Shown here in pieces: positions 1 through 5,203 of a DNA stretch of 5,708 bases (position 1 is its first letter; each line of letters starts with the position of its first letter). A model generated the notes under the pieces. It made no database searches. It worked only from the letters and a program-made list of their open reading frames with translations, and had not been told where the DNA came from. Both the position numbers and the translations under genes were made by a program. This DNA comes from Pirellulaceae bacterium (GTDB taxonomy: Bacteria > Planctomycetota > Planctomycetia > Pirellulales > Pirellulaceae): the NCBI GenBank assembly GCA_030744095.1, contig JASLRF010000276.1, positions 1-5,708 of the forward strand, in the 5' to 3' direction.

Positions 1-207
1 ATTGGATTCTTCGATGTGATCAAAATCAACAACATAGGCCGTACCGACGCCCAACAGCGCAAGGTTCTTGAGTACTTCGTTGCCGAGCGCCCCGGCGCCG
101 ACGACAAGCACTTTCGCCTGAGCCAGTTTCTGTTGATCCCACCAGGCAATGAGTCGCAATCGCGAATAGCGGTCGTCATCGTCGATCAGCAACGTATCGT
201 CAGGCAT
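1..207 (-). CDS. E1/ThiF-family ubiquitin-like activating enzyme, N-terminal part (cut by window edge)
   Basis: This would adenylate the C-terminal Gly of the upstream Ubl and pass it, as a thioester, to the E2. Only the first 69 residues are in the window. An RYSR-like segment (residues 13-16) precedes a Rossmann strand [10 protein letters not shown] (33-42), the ATP-binding Gly-rich loop of the E1/MoeB/ThiF fold. [13 protein letters not shown] (43-55) closely resembles eukaryotic E1s, and [11 protein letters not shown] (59-69) carries the acidic residue that normally contacts the ATP ribose. The chosen ATG lies 41 nt after the JAB stop, with a run of six G (216-221) about 8 nt upstream as a weak ribosome site. 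An upstream in-frame GTG at 231 is the alternative. The catalytic Cys, zinc knuckles and any fused domain are out of view, so the E1 class cannot be fixed. MoeB or ThiF of cofactor synthesis would look similar here; the E2 and JAB neighbours argue for a protein-conjugation E1. Confidence 0.9.
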   Translation of the reverse strand, partial: MPDDTLLIDDDDRYSRLRLIAWWDQQKLAQAKVLVVGAGALGNEVLKNLALLGVGTAYVVDFDHIEESN

Positions 208-248
208 TCGGTTGACCCCCCACTTCCACACTTCTGCGCATTCAGTAA

Positions 249-782
249 CTAACCAGTGGTTTCATCCCAAACACAAACAAATCCGCAATCCGAGACCTTC
301 CCCTGCCGCCATTGAAAGAAACCCAATTCCTGGCGTTGTGGGTCAACCACCATGGCAATTTGCCAAGGATGGCTGAAGAAATTGCGATGAATAAACAAAT
401 CGTAAGCAGATAGGAAGATACCGAAATTGGGATGTGTATGCTGCCAACCAACCACCACTTCATCAGAAAACCGCATTTCCACTTCTTTGTTCAACCGCGA
501 CCAGGTTTCGTGTGTAAATGTGAGCGATGCGGCGCGTGAGCGCGTATCTGCGGCAGGAAGAAAATTCCGAACCTCGACATAAGTCCGACCATCTTCGTGC
601 AGCCCGCCCACCAGGAAGCCTCCCCGCTCGCGCGAAACATCCCGCTCGGAGAATTCCAGAATCTCCTCCAGGACACTCTCGTGAACGAAAATCGGGAGAG
701 CATCGTCAAAAATCTCGCCCAGCGCGGATCCCGTCGACGTGCCACTTCGCGCCGGGGCAGGCTTTGGAATTGGCTGAATCAT
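249..782 (-). CDS. JAB/JAMM-domain metallo-isopeptidase (Ubl deconjugase)
   Basis: A 177-residue protein made almost entirely of a JAB1/MPN/Mov34 (JAMM) zinc-protease domain. In the family this domain cuts isopeptide bonds after the C-terminal Gly of ubiquitin-like modifiers, or trims Ubl precursors. The full metal and catalytic signature is visible: Glu52 in [10 protein letters not shown], His115 and His117 in VGWQHTHP (112-118), then Ser125 and Asp128 with the usual SxxD spacing. Residues 1-25 form a Pro/Ser/Thr-rich leader before the first strand. The ATG at 782 was chosen because the protein then starts just before the domain, with a weak GGAAG site 5 nt upstream; an in-frame GTG at 803 would add seven residues. 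The open frame continues to 1106, but that part overlaps the E2 gene and does not look like protein. It lies 73 nt after the E2 stop and 41 nt before the E1 start on the same strand. With a Ubl that already ends in Gly, removal of conjugates is the more likely role; this is inferred. Confidence 0.92.
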   Translation of the reverse strand: MIQPIPKPAPARSGTSTGSALGEIFDDALPIFVHESVLEEILEFSERDVSRERGGFLVGGLHEDGRTYVEVRNFLPAADTRSRAASLTFTHETWSRLNKEVEMRFSDEVVVGWQHTHPNFGIFLSAYDLFIHRNFFSHPWQIAMVVDPQRQELGFFQWRQGKVSDCGFVCVWDETTG

Positions 783-855
783 GCGAGCTTCCGCCTGGGG
801 CACGAGCTGGATCCGCGACCGACAAGGAGCGTCACTTGTCGCGCACGCTGAATCG

Positions 856-1503
856 CTATTCAATAAACATGATGTCTGGATCTTCCGGCTCGACGATTTC
901 CGCGTCAATGATCTCGTCACTGCCAATGAACATGACGTCCGTCGGGGCACGCGGGACCGCCGCGATGGGCGGCCTGGCAATTTCCGCTTCAGTCGGCTCC
1001 CCACCGGATACCTTGTCTCGCAACGGTCGCGCGTCGATCGGGAGCGGAAACGACTGCTGCGTCTTGGCCCAATAGGCAGCTTCCCGATTGTACGGGCTTT
1101 CCACATCGAAATTCTCGTACCGAATCATGTCCCACAGCATGCCACACAACTCGTCAAGATTCAGGCTGGGGACCCAGTGCGTTCCGTAACCGCCCAGGCA
1201 AACGACGCCACTGCCAGAAATATTCGGATGAAAAACTGGCGTCTTCCACGATAATTCGGGCATCATGCGCGGATACGAAGCGCCTAGTTGAATGGCGACC
1301 TCGTGATACTCGCGAACCAGCACATCTGGGGTACCGTCAGTGCGCCAGAAACCGCGACCGCGAAACCGAATTAAGTACGTTTCGGGCGGTCCACTATACA
1401 GCGTGCCCGGGACGGTGAAGTCCAGAATTGAACTGTCATCCCGCAGTTTCTCCAACGACCTTAGATCGGTTCGCAGCCGGCGCGTACGCGGCGACTCACG
1501 CAT
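856..1503 (-). CDS. E2 ubiquitin-conjugating-enzyme (UBC-fold) homologue with acidic C-terminal tail
   Basis: A 215-residue protein that would take the Ubl from the E1 onto its catalytic Cys and transfer it to a target or E3. The UBC fold spans about residues 10-147. A strand-rich N-terminal half leads to YPRMMPELSWKTPVFHPNI, which includes the classical HPN motif (92-94), and the catalytic Cys is Cys102 in VVCLGG. WVP (110-112) and the ESPYNREAAYWA segment (135-146) match the distal helices of eukaryotic E2s. Residues 150-215 are a tail outside the fold, Pro-rich and then acidic, with a repeated D-[VI]-MFI motif (189-193 and 210-214). The ATG at 1503 has GGGAG 7 nt upstream (1511-1515); an in-frame ATG at 1566 would add 21 residues of unlikely sequence. 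The gene sits 212 nt after the Ubl and 73 nt before the JAB gene. Retention of HPN suggests lysine (isopeptide) chemistry, an inference from known E2s. Confidence 0.93.
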   Translation of the reverse strand: MRESPRTRRLRTDLRSLEKLRDDSSILDFTVPGTLYSGPPETYLIRFRGRGFWRTDGTPDVLVREYHEVAIQLGASYPRMMPELSWKTPVFHPNISGSGVVCLGGYGTHWVPSLNLDELCGMLWDMIRYENFDVESPYNREAAYWAKTQQSFPLPIDARPLRDKVSGGEPTEAEIARPPIAAVPRAPTDVMFIGSDEIIDAEIVEPEDPDIMFIE

Positions 1504-1715
1504 GCGTGGGCTCCCGTTTTGTTCTTGCGTCGAGCCCCCAACGGAAAGCCGAAGCGACCATGTCACCGCGTCGTGCTTGAATCGCGAACAACGCGCTCTT
1601 GGTGACTTGCGGCTGGGACGCGTGCCGATTCACTACAGCGGCTCTTCGCCGTTTGGACTCATGGAATAAAGCGCCGCGGACGCTATACGTCGGTGCGACA
1701 CGCACTAGACTGAGC

Positions 1716-2006
1716 TTAGCCGGCAACAATCTCTGGATAGACAATCAGATGATCTCCTTCACCGACCACGGCTTCCAACAACGTCTGGTCTTCGCGAAGA
1801 CGTTTGCCGCCTTCTTTGTGGTCGAGACTGTAGCTCATCGGCTGGCCATCGGGACCCATCACCGGCAGATTCATCTTGGTAATAATGTTGGGCAGAATTC
1901 GCTTGACCGTGACCGTATCAGCGATCACAGCATCCACGGATTTTGCACCCGTCTGATCGAGAAACGTGACTCGGGTTCCTTTGCGTTCTTCACTTTGGTC
2001 GGACAT
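1716..2006 (-). CDS. YukD-like ubiquitin-like modifier protein ending in Gly
   Basis: A 96-residue beta-grasp protein, the presumed modifier of this conjugation pathway. After a charged N-terminus (1-10), a first strand RVTFLDQTG (12-20) and a second around residues 22-30 form a hairpin. A helix VKRILPNIITKMNLP (34-48) follows, then strands MSYSLDHKEGGKRL (57-70) and the closing pattern TLLEAVVGEGDHLIVYPEI (75-93). The L-x-x-x-G-x-x-L...TL..A.V..GD.L pattern is typical of ubiquitin/YukD-type folds. The chain stops directly at Val-Ala-Gly (94-96), so the terminal Gly needed for E1 adenylation is exposed without trimming. The ATG has GGAG 7 nt upstream (2014-2017), a good ribosome site. It is the first gene of the E2/JAB/E1 set. 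YukD/EsaB proteins also occur with type VII secretion, but no secretion genes are visible and the E2/JAB/E1 context favours a modifier. Confidence 0.88.
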   Translation of the reverse strand: MSDQSEERKGTRVTFLDQTGAKSVDAVIADTVTVKRILPNIITKMNLPVMGPDGQPMSYSLDHKEGGKRLREDQTLLEAVVGEGDHLIVYPEIVAG

Positions 2007-2238
2007 CGGGCAACTCCACTAGACCAAAAGGACCAATAACAACGGGCCAACAAACCACAACGCGGCAGACAGCCACGTCCCGATTTACCGCTTCCTCACC
2101 GCCATGCCCAACCGCGTCGCATCCTCTGCGACCGTTTGTTCGACAAGCCAAGCGGTCTGAAAGCCGCTACGACCAACTCACCTCGGGCACGGGAAGCCTT
2201 GACAGGATTCCGTGGGGGTATTCGTTCCGATCTCGAAT

Positions 2239-2267
2239 ATCTTAGCGGATCTGAAAACTGATTCCAA
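2239..2267 (-). promoter_or_regulatory. Candidate sigma-70-like promoter for the Ubl operon
   Basis: On the minus strand TTGGAA (2267-2262) and TAAGAT (2244-2239) are separated by exactly 17 bases. Each box matches 4 of 6 consensus positions, so a chance match is quite possible. It points toward the Ubl gene and is the best pair I found in this gap. Confidence 0.25.
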
Positions 2268-2299
2268 GCGGCACAGAATTTGCGCAACTGCTTGCCAGG

Positions 2300-2315
2300 T
2301 CACCAATTTCGGTGA
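2300..2315 (-). terminator. Weak hairpin directly after the transglutaminase-like gene
   Basis: TCACC-AATTTC-GGTGA on the plus strand forms a 5 bp stem with a 6-base loop, ending at the base next to the stop codon of the upstream minus-strand gene. No T-run follows in the direction of transcription, so it is at best a partial terminator or a 3'-end stabilising structure. Confidence 0.2.
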
Positions 2316-3932
2316 TTATTGCTTTCCATCGACGGTAACAATCTCCAGCTTCAGGCGACCCATGACCTCGAAGACCGGCAAAATCGCGGTATACCCGCTG
2401 GCACCGGCCAGATTGGAATCAGCGACTTTCAGGTGGGCCGCCCCAATTCCGCCCTGCCCCAACGTTGCATCCAGCGGAATCCAGTGGCGATCGATCCAAA
2501 CTTCAGTCCACATGTGATAGGCAAAACCGCCCGCTTGCCCGTAATACACCAACCCAATCGCCACCCGGGCGGGAATCTTGCGAGCTCGACACGTCGCGGC
2601 CAATAGCATGGCGTGCTCGGTACAGTCCCCCTGCTTGGTTTGAGCCACCTCGGCGGCCGAGGCGATTGCCTGGGAAAACTCGGTGACCTGGACCAGATCC
2701 TGCACCCGCCTTTCCAGCGCCTGGGCGACAAGCCATGCCTTGGTCTGGCCCTTGGCAACGGAGACGGCGATCGCGACAACGGCTGGGTCGTCACTCTGTA
2801 TTAAGTTGCTCGGTTCGAGATCCTCTGCGGTGGGGGGCACGCTGGCCGCTAGCGCCAACGCGTCTGCTGTTTCAGGCCGCAACGCCTGCACTGCGATCTC
2901 AGCCGAATGCTCGTCCAGGCGTTTGACGGCCTGCGTCGCCCCCGGTGGAAACGTCTTCGCCGGGTCACCGTCTTGAATCGTCGCCCGGTAGACAATGTTC
3001 TGGCTGAGATGGGGGCGCACCAGAGGACGACCAATCTTTACGACAGAAGATTCGCCAAGATCGAACTTGTGATCACCCGTCGGTCTTAGGGCGATCTCGC
3101 GGGTCGTGCGATAGGTCACTTGATTCAGCGAAGGTAGAGACGCCTTTAGCGTCTCACCCTGTTCGTCCGTCCAGAGAATTGAATCGATGCTGGTTTCGCC
3201 AATCCGCGTGCGGCTTTCAATTCTCAATAACGAACGCTCCCCTGACAACAGTTCGGTCATTTCATAATCGATGGCCAGGAAGTCAATCTCGCCGATCATG
3301 TTGAAGAGCGGAATCAGCGTGGTGATCTTCCGTTTCTGGCCCGGTCTCATCGGCATCTCTTGCAACGATTGTTCCAGGCCAAAAACTCCACGCCACGTCG
3401 GATTCCAGGGCAGCAAAGTGTCATCGGATTTTCCCGGTGTGGTGCTTGTCAGACGCAACAGCCGATCTTCGCATTCCCCGGTGGTCGCGGTTTCATTCGG
3501 AGGCGTCCCCATCGAGCTTGAAAAACGCACCAGTCGCCCATCAGGATGCTCGACCGAAGTAACCGTGATCTTCTGCTCAACCGTTTGGTCAAAGCGCTTC
3601 ATGGACATTTCGCTAACCGCTGTGATCCTCACCAAAGGCTGCTCGCCTTCCTGAAGAGTTTCGTACCTGGTTTGAGTATGGCCAACCTTGGTGCCGGCCA
3701 TCAGGATGGCGTCCCAGGTTTCGCGAGCGATTGCGGTCTGCGGGCCTGCATCTCGACCTTGGGCGGAGACCGAATCAACTTCTCTTGTCTCCGTCGTCGC
3801 CACCGACTGATTTGTTTTCCCCGGTTGGCAGCCGGGCAAAATAACGGTCGCCAACACGAACAAACTCGATACGACCGCAGCATGTGTCATCTCTAACGCA
3901 ATTCGTCGTTCCTTCCGTGTCCCGTTCAGCAC
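2316..3932 (-). CDS. Lipoprotein with C-terminal transglutaminase-like domain
   Basis: A 538-residue exported protein. The GTG start at 3932 is supported by a perfect AAGGAG 8 nt upstream. It gives a signal peptide with a basic n-region (RKERR, 6-10), a hydrophobic core (about 18-33) and a lipobox ILPGC with lipidated Cys35. The in-frame ATG at 3890 has no good ribosome site and would lack the basic n-region. Residues 36-70 look like a flexible linker, and about 72-340 is a beta-rich domain I do not recognise beyond its resemblance to planctomycete transglutaminase-associated regions. The C-terminal part (about 395-510) is a transglutaminase core with Cys437 in GDCTEHA, His473 in YHMWTEVW and Asp488 in PLDATLG, an intact triad. 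Many bacterial proteins of this fold are thought to act as cysteine peptidases or in peptide cross-linking; the substrate here is unknown. The protein should face the periplasm, which argues against a direct role with the cytoplasmic Ubl enzymes downstream. Confidence 0.88.
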   Translation of the reverse strand: MLNGTRKERRIALEMTHAAVVSSLFVLATVILPGCQPGKTNQSVATTETREVDSVSAQGRDAGPQTAIARETWDAILMAGTKVGHTQTRYETLQEGEQPLVRITAVSEMSMKRFDQTVEQKITVTSVEHPDGRLVRFSSSMGTPPNETATTGECEDRLLRLTSTTPGKSDDTLLPWNPTWRGVFGLEQSLQEMPMRPGQKRKITTLIPLFNMIGEIDFLAIDYEMTELLSGERSLLRIESRTRIGETSIDSILWTDEQGETLKASLPSLNQVTYRTTREIALRPTGDHKFDLGESSVVKIGRPLVRPHLSQNIVYRATIQDGDPAKTFPPGATQAVKRLDEHSAEIAVQALRPETADALALAASVPPTAEDLEPSNLIQSDDPAVVAIAVSVAKGQTKAWLVAQALERRVQDLVQVTEFSQAIASAAEVAQTKQGDCTEHAMLLAATCRARKIPARVAIGLVYYGQAGGFAYHMWTEVWIDRHWIPLDATLGQGGIGAAHLKVADSNLAGASGYTAILPVFEVMGRLKLEIVTVDGKQ

Positions 3933-3940
3933 ACTTATCT

Positions 3941-3946
3941 CTCCTT
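3941..3946 (-). promoter_or_regulatory. Shine-Dalgarno site deciding the GTG start of the lipoprotein gene
   Basis: The minus strand reads AAGGAG here, followed by 8 bases and then GTG (3932-3930). It is one of the strongest ribosome-binding sequences in the window and supports the GTG over the downstream ATG at 3890. Confidence 0.75.
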
Positions 3947-3991
3947 GTTTCCGAGGAACCACATCGCCTACGAAATCAGCACCTTCGCAAC

Positions 3992-3997
3992 AGTATA
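3992..3997 (-). promoter_or_regulatory. Possible -10 box for the lipoprotein gene
   Basis: TATACT on the minus strand, 5 of 6 matches to TATAAT, about 60 bases upstream of the GTG start. No matching -35 box lies at 16-18 bases, so the call rests on a single hexamer and its position. Confidence 0.3.
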
Positions 3998-4241
3998 GTG
4001 CAGCCCGCGTGGAAAGCCGTGCCCAATCTGACGGCTCGGCAATTTGCTGCTGCAATTTAGTTTGCGATCCAGCGTCGATGCACGTCGCGCGTCGCAAACA
4101 GAGTGCTAGAGTTTGGTGAACCCGCGGGTGACCGCCGATTCCGCAAGTACGTCGCTCTACAAAATCGTGATCGTTTTGGCCGATTAAATCAGTTATTCGG
4201 GCCAGAATCGCCACCAAATGTCTGGTCGATGGACATGCCGC

Positions 4242-4262
4242 AAAAAGGGCCCGAACCGGGCC
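4242..4262 (-). terminator. Intrinsic-terminator-like hairpin with T-run, minus strand
   Basis: Read on the minus strand, GGCCCG-GTT-CGGGCC forms a 6 bp all-GC stem with a 3-base loop, followed after one C by five T. This is the textbook layout of a rho-independent terminator. On the plus strand the run is A, so it works in one direction only. No minus-strand gene ends here. It could stop antisense read-through from the kinase side, or end a small RNA starting in 4263-4360 or within the plus-strand gene. Confidence 0.5.
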
Positions 4263-4360
4263 AAACGATAACCTAGGATTTGTCATAGAAAGCTCTCAAG
4301 CTGGCATTTGTGCCGTCCCCCCCGAAACGAGCTCGCCTGGAAAACACACCGAGGACGACG

Positions 4361-5053
4361 ATGGGCTTTTTGAAACAGTTTTTTCGAAACGTGCTGCACG
4401 AAGGTGAACCGACAACGGTCAACTCAAGTAGCTTTGAAGATCTCAGCGAGGAAGAGTTGGAATCACACTTAAGCGTCCAACGTTACGGCAACTTTCGATT
4501 GACCGAAGCGGTGCGTCCCTCATTCGACTTGCAGGTCGTTCCGGAACAGGGATACCGGTACGACGTCTATAAGGACGATGAATCCAATATGACGGTTCCT
4601 GTCATCATGGCCTCGGCCTCAGCAAACGTGCTGTTCGAGTTGTTCATGGAGTTAATCGAACCGCTTGGTAGCGAATTGGACGTCGTTCTCGAAACTAGCC
4701 ATAATCGCCAAGCTGGCCATCACGACCTGTATCGCGAACACATCGATGCCCCCGTGCTGAAAAGCGTGTTGTGGGAATTCGAGGACATGCTGCTGAACGA
4801 TGGCTGCACTGGAATCGCCGCCTTGAACCCAGCGATTCCGCAAGAAGTGCAATTCGATGAACACAAGCTGCTCATCGTCTACGGAAAACCGCTCAGTGAC
4901 TTCGAGTCGATCATGCGTTCCTACGATGTCGGCCCACGCAATGACATTAAGTTCATCACCGAAGCTGAACATGTGCATTCATCGAGCGACAGCTACGTCG
5001 AGCAATTCGACGAATTGAAAATGCGACTCGGCATGGACTGCAACTTCAACTGA
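4361..5053 (+). CDS. Conserved-looking acidic cytoplasmic protein of unknown function
   Basis: A 230-residue protein that I do not recognise. It starts at the ATG with GAGG 6 nt upstream (4351-4354); an in-frame GTG at 4310 would add 17 residues of unlikely sequence. The N-terminus MGFLKQFFRNVL (1-12) is a short amphipathic, basic segment, followed by an acidic stretch (26-36). The rest reads as a compact alpha/beta protein: a strand-like FDLQVV (56-61), a hydrophobic helix NVLFELFMELIEPLG (89-103), strand ELDVVLETSH (105-114), helix VLKSVLWEFEDMLLNDG (132-148), strands around 162-174 and an acidic tail. There is no signal peptide or membrane segment. The overall composition (many Glu/Asp) and regular structure suggest a real soluble protein. 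It is a single-gene unit, divergent from the lipoprotein gene and convergent with the kinase gene, with a strong hairpin after its stop. Confidence 0.85.
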   Translation: MGFLKQFFRNVLHEGEPTTVNSSSFEDLSEEELESHLSVQRYGNFRLTEAVRPSFDLQVVPEQGYRYDVYKDDESNMTVPVIMASASANVLFELFMELIEPLGSELDVVLETSHNRQAGHHDLYREHIDAPVLKSVLWEFEDMLLNDGCTGIAALNPAIPQEVQFDEHKLLIVYGKPLSDFESIMRSYDVGPRNDIKFITEAEHVHSSSDSYVEQFDELKMRLGMDCNFN

Positions 5054-5080
5054 ATACTTCATATCATGACGTTCGTTCAC

Positions 5081-5112
5081 TGCGAGCCAGGCCACCATTG
5101 GTCTGGCTCGCA
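5081..5112 (+). terminator. Strong hairpin between convergent genes
   Basis: A perfect 10 bp inverted repeat, TGCGAGCCAG (5081-5090) and CTGGCTCGCA (5103-5112). In plus-strand RNA the stem can grow through a G-U pair and CCA/TGG to about 14 bp with a CCAT loop. It starts 27 nt after the stop at 5053. The following bases, AATACTTCTT, are only modestly T-rich, so it may not be a strict rho-independent terminator. In the other direction (kinase gene) there is no T-run. Confidence 0.6.
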
Positions 5113-5203
5113 ATACTTCTTGGCTGTGCTTCTTGGTTGGCGGTTTAGCCCCAGTACCGTTCAAGGAGGTGACGGGGTCGGTGAGTCGTGGGTCCAAGAC
5201 GCA

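Larger units (their letters stand above)
2007..2315. other. Intergenic region upstream of the Ubl-E2-JAB-E1 genes
   Basis: A stretch of 309 bases between the end of the transglutaminase-like gene and the start of the Ubl gene, both on the minus strand. I see no convincing gene: the 63-codon frame at 2096-2287 has no ribosome site and a basic, low-information protein. It holds a small hairpin right after the upstream stop codon (2300-2315), a candidate sigma-70-type promoter (2239-2267) and the Ubl ribosome site (2014-2017). The promoter, if real, would give a leader of roughly 220 nt. Confidence 0.6.
3933..4360. other. Divergent intergenic region
   Basis: A stretch of 428 bases between the divergently transcribed lipoprotein gene (minus) and the unknown acidic protein (plus). 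The open frame of the lipoprotein extends to 4286, but this part reads as non-coding (Cys/Arg-rich, no domain). I see a -10-like box for the minus strand (3992-3997), a 10-base palindrome ACCCGCGGGT (4120-4129), two GCAATTT copies 13 bases apart (4039 and 4052), a minus-strand terminator-like hairpin (4242-4262) and the plus-strand ribosome site GAGG (4351-4354). I found no good plus-strand promoter pair. Confidence 0.6.

Noticed and set aside
1..207. Reading the partial E1 as MoeB or ThiF of cofactor synthesis
   Set aside because: The visible part cannot exclude it, but the adjacent E2, JAB and Ubl genes and no cofactor-synthesis genes make a conjugation E1 far more likely.
527..1075. Long plus-strand frames opposite the JAB and E2 genes
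   Set aside because: They are antisense to genes with clear catalytic motifs, and their proteins are Arg/Ser/Pro-rich without recognisable domains.
783..1106. In-frame N-terminal extension of the JAB protein
   Set aside because: It overlaps the E2 gene in another frame and reads as Arg/Ser/Pro-rich shadow sequence; the JAB fold starts after the ATG at 782.
1496..1744. 82-codon minus-strand frame across the Ubl-E2 gap
   Set aside because: It starts inside the Ubl gene, ends inside the E2 start, is basic and low in information, and has no ribosome site that I can see.
1..2006. CBASS-type operon (Cap2/Cap3 with a cyclase)
   Set aside because: CBASS uses a fused E2-E1 Cap2 protein and a cyclic-nucleotide synthase as the modified protein. 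Here the E1 and E2 are separate genes, a true Ubl is present and no cyclase is seen.
2096..2287. 63-codon minus-strand frame upstream of the Ubl gene
   Set aside because: No ribosome site, an Arg-rich composition and overlap with the likely promoter; it looks like chance.
3271..3896. Plus-strand frames opposite the lipoprotein gene
   Set aside because: They are antisense shadows of a well-supported coding sequence, with no ribosome site or domain.
3933..4286. In-frame N-terminal extension of the lipoprotein to 656 residues
   Set aside because: The extension is rich in Cys, Arg and His with no domain, and it would bury a clear signal peptide and lipobox. The GTG at 3932 has a strong ribosome site.
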